From the NCBI GenBank assembly GCA_902789915.1, contig CADAPW010000069.1, positions 1 through 35,115 on the forward strand: a stretch of 35,115 nt of DNA. The letters are read 5' to 3'. Under the pieces are notes generated by a model. It was not told the DNA's origin. It searched no databases and was given only the letters and a program-made list of their open reading frames with translations. The position numbers were made by a program, and so were the translations under genes. Numbering within the stretch: position 1 is the first letter of the stretch; every line of letters starts with the position of its first letter. Below are positions 7,184 to 16,031 of this stretch, piece by piece. The stretch is from an uncultured Bacteroidia bacterium. Lineage in GTDB: Bacteria > Bacteroidota > Bacteroidia > Bacteroidales > F082.

Positions 7184-9625
7184 TCAATTCAGCTGTTGCC
7201 CCGTCATGGTATAGCGTTTTCCGTCCTTGATGATGACGATTTTTCCGTTTTCAAACACTTTTTGGACGGCTTGTTCGGGCGTTTCTTGGCCGTTCTCATC
7301 AACGCCATAGTCCGTCTTTTCGATGAAGTCGGACCAGATGATTTCCGACTTGGTGCCATTGTAATAGACCTCACTGATGCCGAAACGATACATGCCTGCG
7401 AGGGCATCGTTCCATGTTGAGTCGATGAAGGAAGTGCCTGTGTATTCGTCGGCAAGCAACACCATGTTTCCTTCGCTGTCGCCGCGATAAAGCCGATAGT
7501 GCAAAATAGGAGACAAATGACACGCGATCTCGAAAATGTAAATCCAATGGTTTCCTGTTCCATAGTCCTGGACAATCAGAAAAACGGCGTCTTTTCCATC
7601 GTATTTTCCGATGGAAGCGTCCAAGGCACGGCCCGAATAATCTAATCTCACAATATAATTGGTGTTCAATTTGTCGTTGAGAATGTCGTAATCGTATATG
7701 ACACTCTCGCAGCACATCAGTAAATGAGGGTTCCCGTCTTTAGCCGTAAAGCCTCCAAATCCCTTGATGTCATATTGCATTGATGATGGTATCGTTGTGC
7801 CGCCTATCGGTTCGCCTAGGCGTGATTGCAAATATAAACGGTCGTTGGGATAGAAATGTAAAAGCCAAAAGCCATCATGATAAGCGTCATAGGCGCATTT
7901 GGAGAACTGCCGATTCATCATATTGGTACTGTCGATAAGCGTTTTGTCGTTAAAGTCATAACGATACAGGTGACAAATATCGTAGGAAGCGGTGTTTTTG
8001 CTGCAATAAAAATAGTTTCCGTCGCTTGTCAGTCCTTCGGGTCTGGCTCCATCGATATTAAAGGCTTCTACCATTTCACCATCCATCGTGTATTTTCTGA
8101 ACATATATGGGCTGCCGTACCAATAAGGGAAGGCGGTATAAATGTATTCGCCATCCGTTGTCACCAAGTTCTCCTCGTCGATTCTGAATCGGTTCAATAG
8201 TGTCCATTTGTGCTCGCCATCGAAGTTCCATGACAGGCTGACGTAGGGGCTGTTCACATCGTTTGTGTCAGGTGCATGAAGCGCCGTAATATCCTTAATT
8301 GGCTTATAGGAAAAGCAGGCCTCGAAGCCATCAACGTCGTTGCTGATTATAAAGGAATAAGCGGTGTCGTATGATATAATCCTGCCGTCTTTCTTCCAAT
8401 GGATAAACTCGCAGTTTTCGTTGGGCAATGCGGTAAGTGTGCATCGTTCACCGATATGGTATCCACCTGTTCCTTCGATGGTGCCTGCCGTGGGTGGATA
8501 AGGTGTGGCTTCCACAGTCCAAGGCTCAAATTGCGGGATGATGTCGAAAACGGCAAAGTTGCTTTCGTTGAACTCATAGCCGATAGGATTCAGGTTGCCC
8601 AAAGCAAAATAGCCGTTGGCACGACCCCAGCCCCAGTTGAAATGCAACAGGTCGTTGTCGTCATAGCCGTCGCATACAAAAGCATGTCCCCCTGCCTCAC
8701 CGTGTCCTGAATAAAGCACAGGACGCTGCTCGTCGAGGCTGTTTTTCAGCATGGACAGCCATTCGTCATTTGTGTAATCGTCTTTCTTTTCCCTGTGAAT
8801 GCGCCTTGAATAGTTGAAATAGCGTTTCATGGCATCGGGTACGTCATTGGACGAGGCTCCTGAACCGTTTGTGCTGTATTCCATGTCCACCGACACGCCA
8901 CAATGGTACAGCAATGTCGCCACGGCCTCGATTTCTGCTTCGCTTGAAGCCTCGGTCAACGAATCGGGCATGTGGTCCCAGTCGTAGGTGGTGTTGCCAA
9001 AGTCGGCGGATAGCGTGACGCCTTGGTTGGTATAGGAGTGGATGCCAAAGCCCTTGGCAGGGTATTTCCAATAGTGCATGATTTGTCCCATAGCCACCGC
9101 CACGCAGCCCACTTCGGCATAGCCGCAGGGACCGGTCATAGTAGGGCAGAGGCTGTTGTAGCGGCAGCCTTGATGCCACATTTCGGTCAGCAAAGGCTCC
9201 ACGTACTGGGTGGATTTTTGGTCATTGAAATGCCCAGTGGTTTTTACCAACTTCCATTGCCTTGCTGTATGTTCATCCGCTTCAACATGGTTTTCGATGC
9301 TGTATTGCACCCTTGCGGCGAAATCTTGCAGGTATTCTTCCATCTGCACGGGGACATTGTCAGGGGCGAAACGCCCTTCGTGGGAATAGCCGATGATGGG
9401 TGTTTCGCAGTCATCGGCTGAAACGATGACGAAGCCGTTTGAGGTGTTGAAGACGTAGAAGGCGGGCGTGGCTTTGTCCGTTAGGTAGGTGGCGACAAGT
9501 TGCAAATCGTTGGTTCCCATAAACCTAGAGGCAACGGATTGAGCCGTTTGAAGGCTAACGGGTCGTGCTGTTGAAGCGAGGAAAAACCCGAAAATGACAA
9601 GGCTGAGCAAAAAAGACTTTTTCAT
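7184..9625 (-). CDS. Secreted C10 (streptopain-family) cysteine protease, upstream paralog
   Basis: The product is 813 residues from the ATG at 9625, where MKKSFLLSLVIFGFFLASTA forms the signal peptide; an upstream in-frame ATG would add 20 residues ahead of the signal and lies on the promoter. It aligns with the downstream paralog without gaps over the first 320 residues. Prodomain, Cys174 (EVGCVAVAMGQIM), His314 (AGGHAFVCDGY) and HFNWGWG occupy identical positions. The C-terminal halves have diverged more, with the same order: a CTLTALPNENCEF repeat domain, a beta-rich propeller-like part, and the tail KVFENGKIVIIKDGKRYT. This is a tandem duplication in which the protease domains are conserved and the presumed binding regions vary. 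The proteins probably degrade host, dietary or microbial protein outside the cell. Confidence 0.9.
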   Translation of the reverse strand: MKKSFLLSLVIFGFFLASTARPVSLQTAQSVASRFMGTNDLQLVATYLTDKATPAFYVFNTSNGFVIVSADDCETPIIGYSHEGRFAPDNVPVQMEEYLQDFAARVQYSIENHVEADEHTARQWKLVKTTGHFNDQKSTQYVEPLLTEMWHQGCRYNSLCPTMTGPCGYAEVGCVAVAMGQIMHYWKYPAKGFGIHSYTNQGVTLSADFGNTTYDWDHMPDSLTEASSEAEIEAVATLLYHCGVSVDMEYSTNGSGASSNDVPDAMKRYFNYSRRIHREKKDDYTNDEWLSMLKNSLDEQRPVLYSGHGEAGGHAFVCDGYDDNDLLHFNWGWGRANGYFALGNLNPIGYEFNESNFAVFDIIPQFEPWTVEATPYPPTAGTIEGTGGYHIGERCTLTALPNENCEFIHWKKDGRIISYDTAYSFIISNDVDGFEACFSYKPIKDITALHAPDTNDVNSPYVSLSWNFDGEHKWTLLNRFRIDEENLVTTDGEYIYTAFPYWYGSPYMFRKYTMDGEMVEAFNIDGARPEGLTSDGNYFYCSKNTASYDICHLYRYDFNDKTLIDSTNMMNRQFSKCAYDAYHDGFWLLHFYPNDRLYLQSRLGEPIGGTTIPSSMQYDIKGFGGFTAKDGNPHLLMCCESVIYDYDILNDKLNTNYIVRLDYSGRALDASIGKYDGKDAVFLIVQDYGTGNHWIYIFEIACHLSPILHYRLYRGDSEGNMVLLADEYTGTSFIDSTWNDALAGMYRFGISEVYYNGTKSEIIWSDFIEKTDYGVDENGQETPEQAVQKVFENGKIVIIKDGKRYTMTGQQLN

Positions 9626-9654
9626 TTTATTCGTGTTATTTATCATTTCAGCGG

Positions 9655-9686
9655 CAAAAATAGTTGCTTTATTTTTAAAAAGCAAG
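9655..9686 (-). promoter_or_regulatory. Promoter of the C10 protease pair
   Basis: On the minus strand TTGC (plus 9682-9685), 19 bases and TATTTTTG (plus 9655-9662) fit the Bacteroidetes consensus. The start of transcription would lie about 25 bases upstream of the ATG at 9625. Confidence 0.5.
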
Positions 9687-9733
9687 TTTTTTTGTGCAAA
9701 AAAGTCGCCTCACTGCACTTTTTCTGCTTTCCG

Positions 9734-11802
9734 CTACACTTTCATCGTCAAACTGATTCTGTTGCGGTTTACATCCACATCCAATACTTTCACGCGGACT
9801 TTTTGATTCAAATGCATCACCTCGTTCGGGTCTTTGATATAGTGGTCGGCCATTTGGCTGATGTGGACGAGGCCGTCTTGGTGTACGCCGATGTCGACGA
9901 AGGCTCCGAAGGCGGTGATGTTGGTCACGATGCCGTTTAAGGTCATCCCGACACGCAAGTCGTTGATAGTGCGGATGTTCTTGTCGAACTCGAAGGCTTC
10001 AAAAGTCTTTCTAGGGTCACGGCCAGGCTTGTCGAGTTCAGTGAGGATGTCGTTGATGGTCTCCAAACCGAAGTCCTTCTCAACGAATTCTTTTGGGTTG
10101 ATTTTGGCGATGAGTTCCTTGTTGCCGATGAGGTCTTTTACCTTCACGTTCAGCGTCTTGGCCATCTTCTCAACGATATGGTAGCTCTCGGGATGGACGG
10201 CACTTTGGTCAAGTGGGTTGTCGCCGTTATGGATGCGCAGGAAGCCGGCACATTGCTCGAAGGCCTTGTCTCTTGAAGCCGCCGTTTTCTTCGCGGTAGG
10301 TGATGATGTTAGAAGCTAAGGCAGGACCTACGCCACTGACATAAGACAACAGCTGCTGGCTGGCGGTGTTAAGTTCCACGCCAACGGCGTTTACGCAACT
10401 CTCCACAGTCTGGTCGAGGCTCTCGCCGAGTTTCTTCTGGTCTACATCGTGCTGGTACTGTCCCACGCCAATGCTCTTCGGGTCGATCTTCACCAACTCG
10501 GCCAAGGGATCCATCAGTCGGCGACCGATGCTGACCGCGCCGCGCACGGTGATGTCGTAGTCGGGGAACTCGTCACGGGCGATTTTGGAGGCGGAATAGA
10601 CCGATGCGCCGCTCTCGCTCACCATCACGGCCATCAGGTCGCGCGGATGAAGTCCTCGGTCTCGCGTCCCGCCGTGCCGTTGCCGATGGCGATGACCTTG
10701 ATCCGATAGGCATCCACAAGGCTCTTGATCTTGCGCATGGCACCCAACGTGTCGGACTTGGGCGGGTGGGGGTAGATGGTTTCGTTGTGGAGCAAGGCAC
10801 CTGTTTCGCTCAAGACCACCACTTTGCAGCCTGTACGGAAACCCGGGTCGATGGCGAGGACGCGCTTTTGGCCCATAGGGGCGGCGAGGAGCAGTTGTTT
10901 GAGATTCTCGGCGAAGACGCGGATGGCGGTTTCGTCGGCCTTCTCCTTATAATAATTGCGGATGGCTCTAAAAGGCGTTTCCACGAGTCGGCGATGGCCT
11001 CGCGCACGAGTTCCGACGATTGGTTGTCGTTCTTTAGGAAGATGCTCTCCAACGAGTTCAGCACGAAGTCGTCATCCACTTTGATTTTCAGCTTCACCAT
11101 GCCTTCTTCTTCGGCGCGGAACAGAGCCAACAGGCGATGCGAGGGTGCCTGTGAGATAGGCTCACGGAAGTCGAAATACTGTTGGTAGGTCTTGCCTTCC
11201 TCTTCCTTGCCTTTGACCACGGCAGAGCTGATGTCGCCCTGGATATGGAAGATTTTGCGGATGCGGTTGCGCCCGTTGATGTTTTCCGAGACCCATTCGG
11301 CCATGATGTCCTTGGCGCCTTGCAGGGCTTCCTCAATATCGTTGACGCCCTTGCCCGCATTGACATAACGCGCTGCGAGGCGGTCGACGAAGTCCACATT
11401 CTGTGCCATGATTTGTGCGGCAAGCGGCTCCAAGCCCTTTTCGCGGGCGATGGCGGCGCGGGTGCGGCGTTTGGGCTTGTATGGCAAATACAAATCCTCG
11501 ACTTCCTGCAAGGTCTTGGCGTTCAGTATCTTTTGCTCCAATTCTGGCGTGAGCTTCTCCTGCTCGCGGATGGAGGCGATGACGCTTTCTTTGCGCTTCT
11601 GGAGTTCAATGAGTTGTTCGAGGCGTTTCTGCACGGCGGCCACATTCTCTTCGTTCATCGTGCCTGTCATTTCTTTGCGGTAGCGGGCGATGAAGGGGAT
11701 GGTGGCGCCTTCGTCGAAGAGGTGAATGACATTGGCCACATGGTGCGCGGCCAGGTTGAGTTCTTGCGCGATTTGCGGGGCGAAGTCTATGGTGTTGGGC
11801 AT
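9734..11802 (-). pseudogene. tex: Tex, S1-domain transcription accessory protein; frame broken at three places
   Basis: Four consecutive frames together give nearly a whole Tex protein. Frame one (from the ATG at 11802) holds the N-terminal helical part: FIARYRKEMTG, LYLPYKPKRRTRA and ending DSWKRLL. Frame two (about 10980-10645) holds the YqgF/RNase H-like domain, [15 protein letters not shown] and [12 protein letters not shown]. Frame three (about 10640-10270) holds [19 protein letters not shown] and the HhH part, [18 protein letters not shown]. Frame four holds [22 protein letters not shown] and the S1 domain, DLRVGMTLNGIVTNITAFGAFVDIGVHQDGLVH in pieces. At each junction I estimate conserved residues are missing: about five near 10985, about five near 10645, and about twelve near 10265 (the region usually reading SRxELxKVPRLG). 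Tex binds nucleic acid and is broadly conserved. Three breaks in one housekeeping gene suggest sequence error. Confidence 0.9.
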
Positions 11803-11870
11803 AAATCAAATGTTATATGAAAAAATAATTCTTTATATTTTAACTGGTTGATATTCTTTTGTTTCCGAAC

Positions 11871-11886
11871 TTTACAAATTTGTAAA
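11871..11886. promoter_or_regulatory. Perfect 16-bp palindrome, possible operator
   Basis: TTTACAAATTTGTAAA is perfectly self-complementary, and a third half-site (TTACAAAT) follows directly at 11887. It sits between the divergent tex and HAD phosphatase genes, 69 bases from the tex ATG. The symmetry suggests binding by a dimeric regulator, but chance in an AT-rich gap is possible. Confidence 0.35.
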
Positions 11887-11939
11887 TTACAAATCATTAA
11901 ATTTCGGTGCAAAAATACCGTTTTCTTTGAGTTTTTAGC

Positions 11940-11948
11940 TAACTTTGC
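11940..11948 (+). promoter_or_regulatory. -7 box for the HAD phosphatase operon
   Basis: TAACTTTGC resembles the TAnnTTTG element. If used, the mRNA leader would include the whole inverted repeat at 11961-12051. No good -33 element is evident. Confidence 0.35.
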
Positions 11949-11960
11949 AGCAAAATACGT

Positions 11961-12051
11961 TCGCTTAGCGTCATTGCGAACGGAGTGAAGCAATCCAGAG
12001 AAATAGTTTATTGTCTGGACAGCTTGGTACCTCGCAGTGACGTAAAGCGCG
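11961..12051. repeat. REP-like inverted repeat (CGTCATTGCGA ... TCGCAGTGACG)
   Basis: CGTCATTGCGA (11969-11979) pairs with TCGCAGTGACG (12032-12042) with one mismatch, and CAATCCAG (11991-11998) faces CTGGAC (12015-12020). The left arm, GCGTCATTGCGAACGGAG followed by TGAAGCAATCC, is a dispersed intergenic sequence I have seen in many Bacteroidetes and other genomes. It ends 16 bases before the HAD gene and would fold in its mRNA leader. Confidence 0.7.
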
Positions 12052-12067
12052 TCAAAAAAGACTACCA

Positions 12068-12670
12068 ATGATAAAAAACCTGATATTTGACTACGGCGGC
12101 GTGCTCTTAGACTGGAACCCGCATTACCTTTATGACCCTTATTTCGGCGATGTGGAGAAGGCCGAGTGGTTCCTCACCCACATCTGCACCTACGAGTGGA
12201 ACGCCCAGCACGACAATGGCAAACCCATTGCGGAAGGCACGGCGGAACTCATCGCCGAGCATCCCGAGTGGAAAAAGGAAATCGAGCTGTACTACGGCGA
12301 GTTCATGAAGATGATGGGCGGACAGATTCCCGGCATGGAGGAATATGTCAAGGAACTGAAAGCCAAAGGTTTCCGTGTGTTTGGGTTGTCCAACTGGTCG
12401 GAGGAGACCTTCGCTTTGGTGAGGCCGACCTATCCTGTTCTTAACCTTATGGAGGACATGGTGATTTCGGGCATCGAGCGGGTGATGAAGCCCGACCCGA
12501 GGATTTTCCAACTGGCCTTGCAACGCTTCGGCATCAAGGCAGAGGAGACGGCTTTCATTGACGACAACCCGAATAATGTGGCTACCGCGAATGCTTTGGG
12601 GATTACGGGGGTGTTGTTTGAATCAAAAGATAAACTTGTGAAAGAATTAAATGGTTTCGCAATAATCTAA
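12068..12670 (+). CDS. HAD-superfamily hydrolase, subfamily IA variant 3 (YihX-like phosphatase)
   Basis: The 200-residue protein starts with motif I, NLIFDYGGVLLDWNP. As in YihX relatives, the position of the usual second Asp is Gly. Motif II is GLSNWSEE (about 107-114), motif III Lys is in MKPDPRIFQLAL (about 141), and motif IV is FIDDNPNNV (about 159-167). A four-helix cap lies between motifs I and II. YihX itself dephosphorylates alpha-glucose-1-phosphate; the substrate here is not determined. It is followed after 14 bases by a small membrane protein and then nnr, so it probably heads a three-gene operon. Confidence 0.85.
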   Translation: MIKNLIFDYGGVLLDWNPHYLYDPYFGDVEKAEWFLTHICTYEWNAQHDNGKPIAEGTAELIAEHPEWKKEIELYYGEFMKMMGGQIPGMEEYVKELKAKGFRVFGLSNWSEETFALVRPTYPVLNLMEDMVISGIERVMKPDPRIFQLALQRFGIKAEETAFIDDNPNNVATANALGITGVLFESKDKLVKELNGFAII

Positions 12671-12684
12671 TTAAGGAACGGAAT

Positions 12685-13065
12685 ATGAGATTTCTGGAAT
12701 ATCTTTATTTCAAATATTACAACTTAGGCGTTAAACTTGGGTCAAAAAAGAACGCCTCCACGTCAGCCATACTCTTGTTGTCGTTTGTGTTTTATCTATA
12801 TTTGTTTGATGTTGTAATAACACTTGGCTGCCTATTTGAACTGAACTGGGATAACCGTTGGATTGTAGGCTTTTTAATAGCATCATTCATTATTCTGATG
12901 GCTGTTTTTGATTTCACATTAAAAAAATCACAGATTGTATCCGAGCACAAAGAGGAATGGGCAGGAAAGAAGAATATAGGAGCAATTTTGTTTTCTGTAA
13001 TTGCATTTGTTTGGTTTGCTATCGCATTGTTTATTATTGTACCGATAAACAAAGGTATGTCATGA
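12685..13065 (+). CDS. Hypothetical three-helix membrane protein
   Basis: The 126-residue protein has three hydrophobic segments (about 28-53, 61-80 and 98-122) and a Lys-rich loop between the second and third (KKSQIVSEHKEEWAGKK). I do not recognise a family. Its composition is more AT-rich than the genes on both sides, so it may be a later insertion into the operon. It starts 14 bases after the HAD gene and its stop overlaps the nnr start (ATGA at 13062-13065), which supports translation in series. Confidence 0.7.
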   Translation: MRFLEYLYFKYYNLGVKLGSKKNASTSAILLLSFVFYLYLFDVVITLGCLFELNWDNRWIVGFLIASFIILMAVFDFTLKKSQIVSEHKEEWAGKKNIGAILFSVIAFVWFAIALFIIVPINKGMS

Positions 13066-14533
13066 AAATATTGTCAGTAGAACAAATAAGAGAAGCCGAC
13101 CGCTATACCATTGAGCACGAGCCTATAGAGTCCGTTGATTTAATGGAACGCGCCGCCACCAAGGTCTTTGAGTGGCTATACCGCCGTGCACCGCGCGAGA
13201 AGACCATCAAGATCTTCTGCGGCATGGGCAACAACGGCGGCGACGGCCTCGTGGTGGCCCGACTGCTCAACGAGCAGGAGATTGTCCCGCAGGTGTTTAT
13301 GGTGCGCTACAGCGATCGCATGAGCCACGACTGCGAGGTGAACTACTACCGCCTCGTGAACGAGACCAAGGTGCCGATGTTCGACATCCTCACGGAGGAC
13401 GACTTCCCGAAAGTCGATGCCAACGATGTGGTGGTCGACGCCATCTTCGGTTCGGGTCTCAACCGTCCGCCGCAAGGCGTGACCGCCGACCTGATTGCCT
13501 ACCTCAACCAGAGCAAAGCCATCCGCGTGGCCATCGACATCCCTTCGGGCCTCTTCGCCGACGCGCCTAGTGCTTTGGGCTTCATCTTCAAGGCCGACTA
13601 CACGCTGACCTTCCAAAACCCCAAGTTGGCTTTCCTGCTGCCCGAGAACGACCCGTATGTGGGTCGTTTCGAGGTGTTGGACATCGGCCTGCATCCGCGC
13701 TATTTGGAAGAGGTGGAGACCAACAACCTGCTGACCGTCAAGGCGATGGTGAAACAGATACTGCACAACCGCACGAAATACTCCCACAAAGGCACGTACG
13801 GTCACGCCCTGCTGATTGCTGGCTCCGAAGGTAAGACGGGCGCGGCCTTACTCGGAGCGTCCATCTGCCCAAGGTGGCCCAACTGCCTATGCAGACCTCC
13901 ATACCCGAGGCGATGATTGACTCCGATGACTCCGAAACCTGTTTCTCGTCGTTTGGACATCTGGATGCCTATACCGCTGTGGGCGTAGGGCCGGGCTTGG
14001 GCAAAGCCGACGACACCGTTCGCGCCTTGAAACGCCTGATCCAAGAGGTGCAAGTGCCGTTAGTCATGGATGCCGACGCCTTGAACATCCTCTCCGACAA
14101 CCCGACCTGGCTGCCGTTCCTTCCTGCCAAAACGATACTGACGCCCCATCCCAAGGAGTTTGAACGCTTGGTGGGTAAGTCCTCGACCTCGTTTGAACGC
14201 CTTGAAAAACAAAGGGAACTGGCCACCAAATATAACCTCGTCGTCATCGTGAAAGGTGCGCATACCACCGTCGCGATGCCCAACGGCACCATATTCTTCA
14301 ACACCACGGGCAATCCCGGCATGGCCACGGCAGGTAGCGGCGACGTACTGACGGGCATCATCCTCTCGCTCTTGGCGCAACGCTATTCACCAGAGGAAGC
14401 CGCCGTGTTGGGTGTATATCTCCATGGCCTCGCTGGCGACCTTGCTGCTGACGAGATAGGGCAGGAGGCTATGATAGCTTCCGACATCACGGAGCATTTG
14501 GGAAAGGCATACGCTTTGCTTCACGCGAAGTAG
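13062..14533 (+). pseudogene. nnr: Bifunctional NAD(P)H-hydrate epimerase/dehydratase Nnr; frame broken between domains
   Basis: The N-terminal YjeF_N epimerase domain begins MKILSVEQIREADRYT and contains the nucleotide-binding motif CGMGNNGGDGLVVARLL (about 48-64) and VDAIFGSGLNRPP. The C-terminal ADP-dependent dehydratase domain has VGPGLGKADDTV, LTPHPKEFERL and the phosphate-binding signature NPGMATAGSGDVLTG. The enzyme repairs hydrated NADH and NADPH. The frame changes at about 13862: the first frame ends GKTGAALLGA and the second resumes at HLPKVAQLPMQTS. The conserved link, usually like RACLRSGxGLLT, is missing, so about 37 bases are gone. The ATG at 13062 overlaps the preceding stop. 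Both active-site regions are otherwise intact. Confidence 0.92.
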
Positions 14534-14542
14534 TTTTTTTTT

Positions 14543-14679
14543 CACGCAGAATGCGCAGAATACGCTGAACCTGCCGGACGCTGACTTGTTGTCGCTTCGC
14601 GCTTCACTTGATTCTGCGGATTCTGCGTGCGAAATTACACGTCGCTTTGCGCTTCATTTAATTCAGCAAATTCTGCTTG
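14543..14679. repeat. Intergenic element with 19-bp inverted and about 39-bp direct repeats
   Basis: CACGCAGAATGCGCAGAAT (14543-14561) is the reverse complement of 14611-14629 apart from one position. In addition, 14591-14629 is repeated in degenerate form at 14641-14679, a 50-base period beginning GTCGCTTCGCGCTTCA and GTCGCTTTGCGCTTCA. The element fills the gap between nnr and the MATE gene and may also act as a terminator after the T-run at 14534-14542. Confidence 0.65.
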
Positions 14680-14690
14680 AGATAAATTCC

Positions 14691-14698
14691 TATCTTTG
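14691..14698 (+). promoter_or_regulatory. -7 box directly before the MATE start codon
   Basis: TATCTTTG ends only four bases before the ATG at 14703. With the normal spacing, transcription would start at or within two or three bases of the ATG, so the mRNA would be leaderless or nearly so. Confidence 0.45.
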
Positions 14699-14702
14699 CA
14701 GC

Positions 14703-16031
14703 ATGATTAAAACCACAGTTTCGAACCGAGAAATTTGGCGCATCGCTTACCCCATCATGTTGGGCAACCTTGCGCAGACCATCATCACCTTCACCGACAC
14801 TGCTTTCTTGGGTCACCTCGGCACCATTGAGCTGAGCGCCTCCATGATGGCGGGCTTGTATTACTTCGTCTTCACCACTTTGGCGATGGGCTTTGCCGTG
14901 GGCATCCAAATCTTCATTGCACGGCGGTATGGTGAGGGTAACTTCAGCAAAATCGGCGTCGTGTTTCAGCATGGGGCGTTGTTTGTGTTGGGCTTGGGCA
15001 TCTTGCTATTCAGCATCTTGTTCTTCTTCAGCCATAGGCTGTTGCATGTCATCATCGAGTCGGAAAACATCTATGTAGCAGCCAACGAATACTTGAAATT
15101 CAGGCAGTTCGGCATCATGTTCGTGGTGTTCAACTTCCTGTTTCGCTCTTTTTATGTCGGCATCAGCACTACCAAGGTCATCACCTTTTCGACCCTCATC
15201 ATGGCGGTGGTCAACATCTTCTTCGACTGGGCCTTGATTTTTGGCAATGCGGGTTTGCCCGAGATGGGCATTGGCGGCGCTGCTTTGGCATCTTTGTTGG
15301 CCGAAATTACGGCATTCTTTTTCTTCTGGATTTACACCTACATCAAGATACCGCATGAGGAATACGGCATGTTCCGTTGGCACAAATGGCAGCCAGCCTT
15401 GATGGGCGACATCCTCAAGGTGGCCTTCCCGAGCATGATACAACGCTTGTTCTCGTTTGGCGCTTGGTTCATCTTCTTTGTCATGATCGAGAAAATGGGG
15501 GAGACCGCAATTGGGGTTTCTTCCGTGGTCCGTAGCACCTATATGATCCTCATCATCCCGGGCATCGCCTTTGCCTCGACTGCCAACACCTTGACGAGTC
15601 GCATCATCGGTGAGGGCAAGAGCAACGAGGTGATGTCGACCATCTGGAAAGTGGTGAAAAACAGCTTTTTGTGTGGTGCGGTTTTGGTTGCAGTGGTGGC
15701 TGTCATCCCGCAACTCGTCCTTCAGATTTACACTGACGACCTCGCATTGGAGCAGGCCGCCATCCCTTCGGTGTATGTGATATGTATAGCCACGCTATTG
15801 GGTGCTTTCTCCATGACCTTCTTCGAGGCCGTCTCGGGCACGGGCAACACCACGGCGGCTATGGCCTTGGAGTTCGGCATCCTTATCATCTACATCATCT
15901 ATGTCTTCTTGATGTCGAAGACCTCCACCATCGCTGGTGTTTGGACTGCCGAGTGGGTCTACAACATCTCCATCGGCTTGATTTCGTTGGTGTATATTTG
16001 GAAGGCTGACTGGGGAAGGAAGCGGATTTAG
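14703..16031 (+). CDS. MATE family efflux transporter
   Basis: The product is 442 residues with about 12 transmembrane segments in two halves, the expected length. The N terminus, IWRIAYPIMLGNLAQTIITFTDTAFLGHLG, in pieces matches the first MATE helix and its conserved D-x-x-x-x-G signature; the equivalent in the second half is near AFPSMIQRLFSFGAWFIFF. MATE pumps export cationic drugs or metabolites using sodium or proton gradients. I chose the ATG at 14703; a longer frame beginning at 14586 would translate the repeat element. The stop codon overlaps the stop of the convergent DUF4268 gene (16028-16031). Confidence 0.9.
   Translation: MIKTTVSNREIWRIAYPIMLGNLAQTIITFTDTAFLGHLGTIELSASMMAGLYYFVFTTLAMGFAVGIQIFIARRYGEGNFSKIGVVFQHGALFVLGLGILLFSILFFFSHRLLHVIIESENIYVAANEYLKFRQFGIMFVVFNFLFRSFYVGISTTKVITFSTLIMAVVNIFFDWALIFGNAGLPEMGIGGAALASLLAEITAFFFFWIYTYIKIPHEEYGMFRWHKWQPALMGDILKVAFPSMIQRLFSFGAWFIFFVMIEKMGETAIGVSSVVRSTYMILIIPGIAFASTANTLTSRIIGEGKSNEVMSTIWKVVKNSFLCGAVLVAVVAVIPQLVLQIYTDDLALEQAAIPSVYVICIATLLGAFSMTFFEAVSGTGNTTAAMALEFGILIIYIIYVFLMSKTSTIAGVWTAEWVYNISIGLISLVYIWKADWGRKRI

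Noticed and set aside
7133..9421. Several long plus-strand frames opposite the C10 proteases (for example 9023-9421 and 7877-8200).
   Set aside because: They are antisense shadows of well-supported genes, with no domain signals.
10970..11000. A 25-base tandem repeat collapsed at the first tex junction, since both frames there look Tex-like (LLEPS in one, VETPFR in the other).
   Set aside because: The spacing then exceeds the family by about three residues, and the match [10 protein letters not shown] to the family needs only a simple deletion of about 16 bases. The overlap of the two readings is probably chance.
14586..14702. Upstream start adding 39 residues to the MATE protein.
   Set aside because: The extension translates the repeat element and lies upstream of the promoter.
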